From RGIG9114 sp045592865 (GTDB lineage: Bacteria; Bacillota; Clostridia; Oscillospirales; JAGBHD01), in contig JAZNVP010000022.1 of NCBI GenBank assembly GCA_045592865.1, forward strand, positions 1 through 44,504: a stretch of 44,504 nt of DNA, read 5' to 3'. A model generated the notes under the pieces. It was not told where the DNA came from and did not search any database. It saw only the letters and a program-made list of their open reading frames with translations. Made by a program: the position numbers and the translations under genes. Below are positions 1 to 7,000 of this stretch, one piece after another (the stretch's first letter is position 1; the number at the start of each line of letters is the position of its first letter).

Positions 1-377
1 CCTCTCCTCTCGGCGACCCTCTCGGTTTTTTAAGCACTCCGCCCTTGGTTTTCATTCCTGCAGATCAGGTAAATGCAGAAATTCTTTGCGAGAATGCTTC
101 TGAGTTGGGTCTTACAGCCGTTAAGGGAATAATCGCTTCGGGCGACCAGTTTGTTTGCACACCCGAAAAGAAGGAGTTTATAAAGTCTAATTTCGGAGCC
201 ATTGCCTGTGAAATGGAAGGCGCCGCTATCGGTCACGTTTGTTATCTCTCGGGGGTTCCGTTCGTTGTTCTCAGAGCCATATCGGACGGCTCTAACGACA
301 GTTCCGCGGTCGACTTCCCCACATTTGCCAAAATGGCGGCAGACAATTCAGCATCGCTCTTAAAAACATTATTCTGA
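1..377 (+). CDS. mtnN: 5'-methylthioadenosine/S-adenosylhomocysteine nucleosidase, C-terminal part
   Basis: This gene runs off the left edge; the frame is open from base 3 and ends at TGA 375-377. The enzyme cleaves adenine from methylthioadenosine and S-adenosylhomocysteine in the cytoplasm, as part of methionine salvage and the activated methyl cycle. The visible segment has the family's conserved blocks: a GIIASGDQF segment, ACEMEGAAIGHVC (Met-Glu pair that binds the ribose) and FVVLRAISDGS, with the catalytic Asp in the last block. An apparent TTG start at 45 lies inside the open frame, and the residues before it (SPLGDPLGFL) also fit the family, so the true start lies outside the window. 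A strong hairpin terminator follows directly. Confidence 0.93.
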   Translation, partial: SPLGDPLGFLSTPPLVFIPADQVNAEILCENASELGLTAVKGIIASGDQFVCTPEKKEFIKSNFGAIACEMEGAAIGHVCYLSGVPFVVLRAISDGSNDSSAVDFPTFAKMAADNSASLLKTLF

Positions 378-384
378 AAAATTT

Positions 385-419
385 AAAGAACGCTTGCAAT
401 AAATGCAAGCGTTCTTTTT
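385..419. terminator. Bidirectional rho-independent terminator
   Basis: A perfect 14-bp stem (385-398 with 404-417) and a 5-base loop are followed by a T run on plus. On minus the run of Ts also follows the stem. It lies between the convergent nucleosidase gene and the TM2-protein gene and can serve both. Confidence 0.9.
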
Positions 420-829
420 CATACGTAATAAATTGTTGGTTTTAAGAGAATCGCTATAAAATCTATCAAAACACCTATTCCAAACAATCCACCGGTAAAT
501 ATATAAAGAATACCCATTCCTGCTTTTTCTTCATAAAATTTATGTGCTCCAAAAAAGCCTAAAAAGAAACATAGAGCAAGCGACACCCATTTATTTTTAG
601 GCTTCCCTACTCGCCCCGCAAAAACTGCGTTTTTATTAACATTTGTATTCGTATTAGTATTTTCATTGTTGATTACTATACTCGGCTGAGATTGTGCACT
701 TTTCAGTTCCTCAACCTGCCTTCCACAAGCACTGCACACTACAGCTTCCTCTAATATTTTTGCCGCGCAGTATTTGCAAAACTTTGTTTTTACGATTTCA
801 GTTGCCTGATTTTCTCCTGTATTTTCCAT
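419..829 (-). CDS. Zinc-ribbon TM2-domain membrane protein
   Basis: This 136-residue protein has two parts. Residues about 17-36 form a short zinc ribbon with two Cys-x-x-Cys pairs (FCKYC and VCSAC). A polar Asn/Thr-rich linker follows, then a TM2 domain at about 79-132, with two hydrophobic helices and the typical GFFGAHKFY turn. TM2 proteins are small inner-membrane proteins of mostly unknown function; the ribbon-linker-TM2 layout is common in Firmicutes. The gene is divergent from a small XRE regulator. It has a perfect TTGACA/17 bp/TAAAAT promoter whose spacer contains a palindrome repeated next to it, so repression by the neighbouring regulator is a reasonable inference. The start is set by a GGGGG Shine-Dalgarno. 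No catalytic function can be assigned. Confidence 0.85.
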   Translation of the reverse strand: MENTGENQATEIVKTKFCKYCAAKILEEAVVCSACGRQVEELKSAQSQPSIVINNENTNTNTNVNKNAVFAGRVGKPKNKWVSLALCFFLGFFGAHKFYEEKAGMGILYIFTGGLFGIGVLIDFIAILLKPTIYYV

Positions 830-862
830 CTATATTCCCCCTAATGTAAATTTAGTAGGTTC

Positions 863-891
863 ATTTTAACACATAAGTGTTCAATTGTCAA
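863..891 (-). promoter_or_regulatory. Consensus promoter of the TM2-protein gene
   Basis: Read on minus: -35 TTGACA at 891-886, a 17-bp spacer, and -10 TAAAAT at 868-863. This is close to a perfect sigma-A promoter. The operator-like palindrome at 868-881 fills most of the spacer, so a bound repressor would block RNA polymerase. Confidence 0.8.
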
Positions 892-903
892 CATATGTGT
901 TCA
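868..903. promoter_or_regulatory. Paired operator-like palindromes between the XRE and TM2 genes
   Basis: AACACATAAGTGTT (868-881) is a near-perfect inverted repeat, and AACATATGTGTT (890-901) is a closely related one. The two also read as a 13-base direct repeat with one mismatch (871-883 and 891-903) spaced exactly 20 bp, about two helical turns. They overlap the -35 and spacer of the TM2 gene's promoter and lie just upstream of the XRE gene. The arrangement fits cooperative binding of a dimeric HTH repressor; this is inferred from position and symmetry. Confidence 0.6.
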
Positions 904-949
904 TAAAAGGACATTTTTTCTCGTAGAATAGAGACACGAGGTGAAAAAA

Positions 950-1189
950 ATGTATGAACCTACACTTGATCCCAAAGCCGTCGGGCGCGTTATAGCATAT
1001 TTCCGCACTAAAAGCAATATGTCCCAGGAAGTTTTGAGTGGTCTTGCAGATATAGGAAGAAGCCACTTAAGTGCTATTGAAAGAGGCGAAAGAAAGCCAA
1101 CTTTAGAAACTCTTTACCGCATATGTTCCGCTTTAGGCGTTAAAATGAGCATTGTCGTTCAAAAGCTTGAAGACGATATTGAAAAATAA
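950..1189 (+). CDS. Small XRE-family helix-turn-helix regulator
   Basis: This 79-residue protein is almost entirely one Cro/C1-type HTH domain. A helix with the 'MSQEVLSGLADIGRSHLSAIERGERKP' pattern spans the recognition helix (IGRSHLSAIE) and the conserved RGxRxP turn. No ligand-binding or protease domain is present. The start is placed at ATG 950: the upstream GTG at 941 belongs to the Shine-Dalgarno GAGGTG, which is 7 bases from the ATG. The gene is divergent from the TM2 protein and shares an intergenic region with two matching palindromes, so it probably regulates itself and its neighbour. Possible -10 TAGAAT at 924-929; no convincing -35. Confidence 0.85.
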   Translation: MYEPTLDPKAVGRVIAYFRTKSNMSQEVLSGLADIGRSHLSAIERGERKPTLETLYRICSALGVKMSIVVQKLEDDIEK

Positions 1190-1231
1190 AAAACATCCCA
1201 AAAAGGAAAATTCCTTTTCGGGATGTTTTTT
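1188..1231. terminator. Bidirectional terminator between the XRE gene and trxB
   Basis: CATCCC (1194-1199) pairs with GGGATG (1220-1225), flanked by A and T runs, and an inner GGAAAATTCC palindrome extends the stem. It starts at the stop codon of the XRE gene and lies just past the trxB stop on minus. Confidence 0.85.
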
Positions 1232-1233
1232 AT

Positions 1234-2136
1234 TTAAAGATTATCAACGTAATCACAAGCGGCAAGAGCGGCTATTGCGCCGTCTGCGGCAGCGGTTGCA
1301 ACCTGACGGATTTTTTTCTTCCGGCAGTCTCCCGCAACAAAAATTCCGCTTTTGTTTGTTGTGCAGTTTTCGTCTGCATCAACATATCCTCGCTCGTCGA
1401 GTGTTATAAGGTCTGAAAGCATCTCGTTCTGGGGAATAAGACCTATCGCAACGAACATTCCGTCGATCTCGATATCGGTCTTTTCTCCGTTTTCGCCTTT
1501 AACGGTTATTCCCTTAAGTTCCTTATCGCCGATCAAGCTATCGACGGTCGTGTTTAAAATAACCTCGATATTATCTTTACCGTAAACCTGCTCGGAGAGT
1601 TTTTCCTCGCCCGTTAAGAAGCCGAGGTTCTGAACGAGATACACCTTTTTAGCAAGGTCGGAAAGAAGAAGCGCTTCCTGAAGAGCCGAGTTTCCGCCGC
1701 CGATAACCGCAACGGTTTTGCCCGTATAGAAGGCGCCGTCGCAAACCGCGCAGAAAGAAATTCCCTCGCCGACGAACTCCTCTTCTCTTTCGAGCCCCAA
1801 CATTCTGTGACGCGCACCCGTTGCAACGATAACAGACTTTCCTTCAAATTCTCCCGAATCGGTTACGACGGTTTTAATGTCCCCGTCTTTAACCGAGAGA
1901 ACCTCTGCAAGTTCAACGTCTGCGCCCTGCTCCAAGACCTGCTCGACCAGTTTCTCGGCAAATTCATTTCCCGAAAGACTGATAAAGCCGGGGATATTCT
2001 CTACCTTTGGGGAATAGGTGATCTGTCCGCCAAAGCTTCCCTTTTCAATTACAAGCACCGATTTGTTAGCCCTACGTGCATATAGGGCGGCGACGAGCCC
2101 CGCAGGTCCGCCGCCGATTATAATTATATCATGCAT
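1234..2136 (-). CDS. trxB: Thioredoxin reductase-like flavoprotein lacking the NADPH motif
   Basis: This 300-residue protein matches low-molecular-weight thioredoxin reductases. It has an N-terminal FAD-binding GGGPAG (residues 8-13), a redox-active CAVC at 129-132, a dinucleotide-binding GGGNSA at 146-151, and a C-terminal GIFVAGDCR FAD segment. The HRRxxxR motif that binds the 2'-phosphate of NADPH in classical enzymes is replaced by a QNLxxLTG stretch from residue 169. The donor may therefore be NADH, ferredoxin or something else rather than NADPH; which one cannot be told from sequence. The gene follows nrdD by 16 bases on the same strand and is surely co-transcribed with it. A natural substrate is the redoxin domain fused to that NrdD, or a free thioredoxin encoded elsewhere. 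Start supported by an AGGGAA Shine-Dalgarno. Confidence 0.9.
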   Translation of the reverse strand: MHDIIIIGGGPAGLVAALYARRANKSVLVIEKGSFGGQITYSPKVENIPGFISLSGNEFAEKLVEQVLEQGADVELAEVLSVKDGDIKTVVTDSGEFEGKSVIVATGARHRMLGLEREEEFVGEGISFCAVCDGAFYTGKTVAVIGGGNSALQEALLLSDLAKKVYLVQNLGFLTGEEKLSEQVYGKDNIEVILNTTVDSLIGDKELKGITVKGENGEKTDIEIDGMFVAIGLIPQNEMLSDLITLDERGYVDADENCTTNKSGIFVAGDCRKKKIRQVATAAADGAIAALAACDYVDNL

Positions 2137-2152
2137 AAAAATTCCCTAAACT

Positions 2153-4522
2153 TTAAGCGTTAAGATATTTTTTGATATCCGAAACGCCAACGTATTTACT
2201 AGCAGCTCCGTTCTCGATAACAACGAGTGTGGGAGCCTGCTTGATGCCGAACTTCTCAACGAGGTCAGCGTGTTCGTTAGCAAGAAGCTTTTCATACTTA
2301 ACACCTGCTTTATCAAGGAAGGTGCAAGCAATTTTGCAGTTGGGGCAGGTTGCCGTTGTAAAGAGAAGTGTTTCACTCTCTGCGCAGCAGCATTCTTCTA
2401 CTGCTTCTGCCTCGTCCTTATAAACAGGGCCGTCGTGAGTGAGCTTAGAATTCTCAACGTCGTAAACCTTTCTATCCTTATACTCCTGCGCTTTTCCGTC
2501 GTTCCAGTTCTGAACGGGACGGTAGTAACCGGTGATTCGGCTATAAACCTCGGTGTTCTCTCCGCAGTCGGGGCAGCTGTGCGACTCACCCGCAATATAT
2601 CCGTGGTTTTTGCAAACCGAATATGTGGGAGAAAGGGTATAGTAAGGAAGCTTATAGTTCTCAGCTATCTTGCGAACGAGCTTTGCAGCAGCAGACCAAT
2701 CAGGAAGCTTTTCACCGAGGAATGCGTGGAATACGGTTCCCGAGGTGTAAAGGGTCTGGAGGTCGTCCTGAACGTCAAGAGCGGTGAATATATCTTCGGT
2801 ATATCCAACGGGGAGATGCGAACTGTTGGTGTAGTAAGGAGTATCGTTCTCGCATTTTGCCGCAGTGATAATGTCGGGATAGTGCTTCTTGTCGTGCTTA
2901 GCAAGACGGAAAGAGGTCGACTCAGCAGGTGTTGCTTCGAGGTTGTAAAGATCGCCATACTCTTCCTGATAGTCGGAAAGGCGCTCTCTCATATGGTTAA
3001 GAACGTCCTGCGTGAACTTCTGAACCTTCTCGTTTGTGAGGTCTGCCTTAAGCCATTTTGCGTTAAGACCTGCCTCGTTCATACCAACGAGACCGATGGT
3101 GGAGAAGTGGTTGTTGAAGGTTCCGAGGTATCTCTTGGTGTAAGGATAGAGGCCTGCATCTAAAAGCTTGGTTATAACGGTTCTCTTAACCTTTAAGGAA
3201 CGTGCCGAGATATCCATAAGTCTGTCAAGACGGTTATAGAAATCCTTTTCGTCCTTTGCAAGATAAGCAATTCTGGGCATATTGATGGTAACAACGCCAA
3301 CCGAACCGGTCGACTCACCGCTTCCGAAGAAGCCGCCCGACTTCTTTCTGAGTTCACGAAGGTCAAGACGGAGTCTGCAGCACATTGAACGAACGTCGCT
3401 GGGTTCCATATCACTGTTGATGTAGTTGGAGAAGTAAGGCGTTCCGTATTTCGCGGTCATCTCGAAGAGAAGTCTGTTGTTCTCGGTGTCAGACCAGTCG
3501 AAATCACGGGTGATAGAATAGGTAGGAATAGGATACTGGAAGCCTCTTCCGTTAGCGTCACCCTCGATCATGATCTCGATGAATGCGCGGTTAACCATAT
3601 CCATCTCTTTTTTACAGTCTTTATATTTAAAGTCCATCTCCTTGCCGCCAACAATACAGTTGAGTTCAGCAAGGTCGTTAGGAACGGTCCAGTCGAGAGT
3701 TATATTGGTAAAGGGCGACTGGGTTCCCCAACGGGAAGGTGTGTTAACACCGTAGATAAAGCTCTGGATGCACTGCTTAACCTCTTTATAAGAAAGGTTA
3801 TCAACCTTAACGAAAGGAGCGAGATATGTGTCAAACGAGCTGAATGCCTGAGCACCTGCCCACTCGTTCTGCATAATGCCTAAGAAGTTTACCATCTGGT
3901 TGCAGAGCGTTGAAAGGTGACTTGCAGGCGCCGAGGTGATCTTTCCGGGAACGCCGCCGAGGCCCTCCTGGATAAGCTGCTTCAAAGACCAACCTGCACA
4001 GTAACCTGTGAGCATGGAAAGGTCGTGAATGTGGATATCTGCGTTTCTGTGAGCGTTGCCGATCTCATCGTCATAGATCTCGCAAAGCCAATAGTTTGCA
4101 GTTACCGCACCCGAGTTTGAAAGGATAAGTCCGCCAACCGAATAGGTAACGGTGGAGTTCTCCTTAACTCGCCAGTCGTTAATATTAAGGTAGTTGTCAA
4201 CAATAGCCTTATAGTCAACCATTGTTGCGTTGAGGTTACGGATCTTTTCTCTCTGACGGCGGTAGATAATGTATGCTTTGGAAACATCATCATAACCTGC
4301 CTTTATAAGAACCGATTCAACACTATCCTGAATGTGCTCAACCGAAATAGTTCCGTCTTCAATTTTGGGCTCGAAGTCTGCAGTAACCTTAAGAGCAAGA
4401 AAGTCAATAATATCCTGGTTATACTGCTTCTGACAAGCATCAAATGCCTGCGAGATAGCGGTGCTGATCTTAGCAATATCAAAGTTTACGAGTTTGCCAT
4501 CTCTTTTTAAAACATTATACAT
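2153..4522 (-). CDS. nrdD: Anaerobic (class III) ribonucleoside-triphosphate reductase with fused C-terminal redoxin domain
   Basis: This 789-residue protein reduces ribonucleoside triphosphates to deoxy forms using a glycyl radical. Residues 1-95 are an ATP-cone (MYNVLKRDGK start). The catalytic barrel carries a Cys-Cys pair at 381-382 (SMCCRLR). The C-terminal radical region has a zinc site (C637, H640, C650, C653) and RITGYYRP with radical Gly665. The asparagines of the formate site of T4/E. coli-type enzymes (GRNNLG) read as TGSVG here, as in the redoxin-dependent branch. A Cys triplet (711-713) leads into a glutaredoxin/thioredoxin-like domain, about 716-789, with CPNC at 726-729 and a cis-Pro QAPT segment. 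The start is ATG 4522, behind a GGGAGG Shine-Dalgarno; an upstream ATG at 4558 has no ribosome site. The activase gene lies upstream and trxB downstream. Confidence 0.95.
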   Translation of the reverse strand: MYNVLKRDGKLVNFDIAKISTAISQAFDACQKQYNQDIIDFLALKVTADFEPKIEDGTISVEHIQDSVESVLIKAGYDDVSKAYIIYRRQREKIRNLNATMVDYKAIVDNYLNINDWRVKENSTVTYSVGGLILSNSGAVTANYWLCEIYDDEIGNAHRNADIHIHDLSMLTGYCAGWSLKQLIQEGLGGVPGKITSAPASHLSTLCNQMVNFLGIMQNEWAGAQAFSSFDTYLAPFVKVDNLSYKEVKQCIQSFIYGVNTPSRWGTQSPFTNITLDWTVPNDLAELNCIVGGKEMDFKYKDCKKEMDMVNRAFIEIMIEGDANGRGFQYPIPTYSITRDFDWSDTENNRLLFEMTAKYGTPYFSNYINSDMEPSDVRSMCCRLRLDLRELRKKSGGFFGSGESTGSVGVVTINMPRIAYLAKDEKDFYNRLDRLMDISARSLKVKRTVITKLLDAGLYPYTKRYLGTFNNHFSTIGLVGMNEAGLNAKWLKADLTNEKVQKFTQDVLNHMRERLSDYQEEYGDLYNLEATPAESTSFRLAKHDKKHYPDIITAAKCENDTPYYTNSSHLPVGYTEDIFTALDVQDDLQTLYTSGTVFHAFLGEKLPDWSAAAKLVRKIAENYKLPYYTLSPTYSVCKNHGYIAGESHSCPDCGENTEVYSRITGYYRPVQNWNDGKAQEYKDRKVYDVENSKLTHDGPVYKDEAEAVEECCCAESETLLFTTATCPNCKIACTFLDKAGVKYEKLLANEHADLVEKFGIKQAPTLVVIENGAASKYVGVSDIKKYLNA

Positions 4523-4570
4523 ATTTTTTCCTCCCTTTTTATTTATCCCCACAAACATTGCAAAAATTTT

Positions 4571-4614
4571 GGGTCTCTACACTGCCGTGGTGGCTTTTTT
4601 CGTGTTCGAGACCC
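4571..4614 (-). repeat. Inverted repeat in the nrdD leader
   Basis: GGGTCTC and GAGACCC (4608-4614 and 4571-4577) enclose a second inner match (ACAC/GTGT) and a GCC-ACCAC-GGC mini-hairpin. It begins immediately downstream of the -10 box, so part of the left arm may lie before the transcription start. It could be a DNA-level operator or a leader hairpin. There is no T run directly after it, so it is not a simple terminator. Confidence 0.55.
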
Positions 4615-4643
4615 ATTATACCGCATATATAGTGTTATGTCAA
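4615..4643 (-). promoter_or_regulatory. Consensus promoter of nrdD-trxB with NrdR-box-like spacer
   Basis: On minus: TTGACA at 4643-4638, a 17-bp spacer, and TATAAT at 4620-4615, a perfect sigma-A promoter. The sequence ACACTATATATGCGGT (4635-4620) matches the NrdR box consensus (ACACTATATATTGTGT type) at 13 of 16 positions, with the left half complete. NrdR is the ATP/dATP-sensing repressor of ribonucleotide reductases. Only one box is obvious here, where two are usual. Confidence 0.7.
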
Positions 4644-4646
4644 TAG

Positions 4647-4672
4647 AAAAAACACAAGATTTTGTGTTTTTT
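4647..4672 (-). terminator. Terminator after nrdG
   Basis: An AAAAAACACAA / TTGTGTTTTTT hairpin (4647-4657 with 4662-4672) sits directly at the end of nrdG, with a T run on minus. It partly insulates nrdG from the promoter of nrdD. Confidence 0.75.
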
Positions 4673-5358
4673 TATTTTCCTCTGATAAAGGTGTTTTTAA
4701 CGTATTTTTCCGCTTTTTCTCTCATTTTTTGCAGAATTTCGTCGCTTACGGGCGCAAGACCCGTTTCTATCGTGTCGCCCGAATCAACGAAGTTCTGCAG
4801 GTAATATTTCTGCTCTCCATGAGTCCATTTCGCTATTTCTTCAATATCCTCTGCGGTGTGAAGATCTCTCGAAACGGTCGTTCTGAACTCGAACGGAACT
4901 CCGCTGTTTCTTAAAATTCCGATGCTCTTTTCGATATCCGAAAGATCCACCGAAATTCCGCAGGTTTCATTATATTTTTCCTTTTTGTTTTTTATGTCCA
5001 TCGCAACGTAGTCTAAAAGGCCCTCGTCGAGAAGTTCTTTTAGAATGTCGGGACGGCTTCCGTTGGTGTCGAGCTTTATAAGAAAGCCTAACTCTTTCAC
5101 CTTTCTTATAAAGGAACCGATCTCTTTATGCAGAAGCGGTTCTCCGCCCGTTATAACAAGACCGTCTATCATTCCGCTTCTCTTTTTGAGATAGGAAAGG
5201 ACCTCTTCTTCCGAAACCGTATAATCGTCGATATGGGTAACGAGCCCTGCGTTGTGGCAAAAGGGGCATCTGAAATTACAGCCCTTTGTGAAAACCGTGC
5301 AGGCAACCTTTTCGGGAAAGTCGAGTAGTGTTAATTTTTGAAATCCGCCGAACTCCAT
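4672..5358 (-). CDS. nrdG: Anaerobic ribonucleotide reductase activating protein (radical SAM, NrdG2-like)
   Basis: This 228-residue radical-SAM enzyme has the CNFRCPFC (CxxxCxxC) 4Fe-4S motif at about residues 27-34 and the SAM-binding GGEPLL segment near 72. It is predicted to cleave S-adenosylmethionine and place the glycyl radical on Gly665 of the NrdD encoded next door. It is longer than the classical E. coli NrdG (about 154 residues) and matches the longer NrdG2-type activases that usually accompany this NrdD branch. A related role, activation of another glycyl-radical enzyme, is less likely given the neighbour. It has its own promoter and a GGAGG Shine-Dalgarno. A terminator follows the stop, so nrdG and nrdD may be controlled separately. 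Confidence 0.9.
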   Translation of the reverse strand: MEFGGFQKLTLLDFPEKVACTVFTKGCNFRCPFCHNAGLVTHIDDYTVSEEEVLSYLKKRSGMIDGLVITGGEPLLHKEIGSFIRKVKELGFLIKLDTNGSRPDILKELLDEGLLDYVAMDIKNKKEKYNETCGISVDLSDIEKSIGILRNSGVPFEFRTTVSRDLHTAEDIEEIAKWTHGEQKYYLQNFVDSGDTIETGLAPVSDEILQKMREKAEKYVKNTFIRGK

Positions 5359-5386
5359 AAAAATTCCTCCGTTCTGATCTTTATAA

Positions 5387-5416
5387 ATTATATCTCTTCT
5401 CCCCCGTTTTCGTCAA
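5387..5416 (-). promoter_or_regulatory. Promoter of nrdG
   Basis: On minus: TTGACG at 5416-5411, an 18-bp spacer, and TATAAT at 5392-5387, about 30 bases before the start codon. No NrdR-like box is visible within it. Confidence 0.7.
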
Positions 5417-5428
5417 GAGCATAAAAAT

Positions 5429-5456
5429 AACAGCGGAAGAAATCTCTTCCGCTGTT
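5429..5456 (-). terminator. Terminator of the pgk-tpiA-gpmI operon
   Basis: A perfect 12-bp stem (5429-5440 with 5445-5456) with a 4-base loop is followed on minus by ATTTTTA. It closes the glycolytic operon just past the gpmI stop. Confidence 0.9.
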
Positions 5457-5465
5457 TTAGTTTAA

Positions 5466-6983
5466 TTAGTGAGCGATAAGGCTCTCGCCGTCCATCTCTT
5501 CGGGCTTTTCTATTCCAAGGATCTCGAGCATCGTGGGAGCGATATCAGCGAGCACTCCGCCTTCTCTGAGTTCACAGGGATATCCAACAACCGTTAAAGG
5601 AACGGGGTTAGTGGTGTGAGCCGTGAAGGGAGCGCCGTCGGGCTCATACATCTGATCTGCATTTCCGTGGTCTGCGGTTATAATAGCCGCTCCACCCGCT
5701 TCTAAAACTGCGTTAACCACTCTCGCAAGACACTTGTCAACCGCCTCAACCGCCGCTTTTGCCGCGTCGAACACACCTGTGTGTCCAACCATATCGCAGT
5801 TAGCAAAGTTGAGAACGATAACGTCGTATTTTCCGCTCTCTACTCGTTTTACGCACTCGTCGGTAACGGGGTATGCGCTCATTTCGGGCATAAGGTCGTA
5901 GGTTGCAACCTTGGGAGAAGCGATAAGCGCTCTGTCCTCACCCTCGGTGGGAGCCTCAACGCCGCCGTTGAAGAAGAAGGTAACGTGGGCATACTTCTCG
6001 GTTTCTGCAATTCTGAGCTGAGTTTTTCCGTTAGATGCAAGAATTTCGCCGAAGGTGTTGGTAAGCTTCTGAGGCTTGAATGCCACCGACACGTCCTCGA
6101 TGGTTGCATCATACTGGGTCATACAAACAAACTCGGTAGGAATGTAGCCGCCTTTTCTCTCGAAACCTGCGAAATCTTTATCGTGGATAGCGCGGGTTAT
6201 CTCTCTTGCTCTGTCGGGGCGGAAGTTAAAGAAGATAACGCTGTCACCCTCGTTCATTCCGCCATAGCCCTCTCTTGCCGCAGGAATAACGAACTCGTCG
6301 GTAACCTCTTCCTTGTAACTTAATCTGATAGCGTCACCTGCATTAGTAAAGCTCTTTCCCTCGCCGAGAACGATAGCGTTATACGCAAGTTCAACACGCT
6401 CAAATCTGTTGTCTCTGTCCATCGCGTAGTATCTGCCCATAACCGAAGCTATAGTGCCAACTCCGAGTTTATCCATCTCGGACTGAAGCGCATCGGCAAA
6501 GTCTGCGCCTGAACTGGGGGGAACGTCTCTTCCGTCCATAAAGCAGTGAACGTATACCTTCTCAAGACCCTGAAGCTTTGCTAATTTCAATAGGGCGAAA
6601 AGATGCTCAATGTGGCTATGAACTCCACCGTCGGAAAGAAGGCCCATAAGGTGAAGTGCAGAGTCGTTCTTTTTGCAGTTCTCGACTGCCGATAGAAACG
6701 CCTCGTTGGAGAAAAACACTCCGTCTTTTATGCTTTTTGTTATTCTTGTAAGTTCCTGATAAACAATTCTTCCGGCACCGATATTAGTGTGACCTACCTC
6801 ACTGTTGCCCATCTGACCGTCGGGAAGACCAACGTCCATTCCCGAAGCGCCGATAAGCGTGGCGGGGTTTTCACCGAAAATTCTATCAATATTAGGCTTA
6901 TCTGCCGCTTCTATTGCGTTTCCGTAAGTCTCGGGATTGTTTCCGAAACCGTCAAGAATAATAAGCGCTAAAGGTTTTTTCAT
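5466..6983 (-). CDS. gpmI: 2,3-bisphosphoglycerate-independent phosphoglycerate mutase
   Basis: This 505-residue cytoplasmic enzyme interconverts 3- and 2-phosphoglycerate with two manganese ions. The length is normal for the family. The alkaline-phosphatase-like metal site is visible in LDGFG near the N terminus, the catalytic serine lies in GNSEVGHTNIGAGR, followed by CFMDGRDVPP, RDNR and the C-terminal TADHGNADQM. It is the last gene of the pgk-tpiA-gpmI operon, 17 bases after tpiA. Start supported by a GGGAG Shine-Dalgarno. Gap and enolase genes, often in the same operon in Firmicutes, are not here. Confidence 0.97.
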   Translation of the reverse strand: MKKPLALIILDGFGNNPETYGNAIEAADKPNIDRIFGENPATLIGASGMDVGLPDGQMGNSEVGHTNIGAGRIVYQELTRITKSIKDGVFFSNEAFLSAVENCKKNDSALHLMGLLSDGGVHSHIEHLFALLKLAKLQGLEKVYVHCFMDGRDVPPSSGADFADALQSEMDKLGVGTIASVMGRYYAMDRDNRFERVELAYNAIVLGEGKSFTNAGDAIRLSYKEEVTDEFVIPAAREGYGGMNEGDSVIFFNFRPDRAREITRAIHDKDFAGFERKGGYIPTEFVCMTQYDATIEDVSVAFKPQKLTNTFGEILASNGKTQLRIAETEKYAHVTFFFNGGVEAPTEGEDRALIASPKVATYDLMPEMSAYPVTDECVKRVESGKYDVIVLNFANCDMVGHTGVFDAAKAAVEAVDKCLARVVNAVLEAGGAAIITADHGNADQMYEPDGAPFTAHTTNPVPLTVVGYPCELREGGVLADIAPTMLEILGIEKPEEMDGESLIAH

Positions 6984-7000
6984 ATCCTGATTCTCCCTTA

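Noticed and set aside
2270..3163. A long open frame (297 codons) on plus opposite nrdD
   Set aside because: It is a shadow of the nrdD codons; it has no ribosome site and no recognisable protein features.
4571..4614. nrdD leader repeat as a cobalamin or other known riboswitch
   Set aside because: It is only about 44 bases, lacks the B12-box core, and begins too close to the -10 box for a full aptamer.
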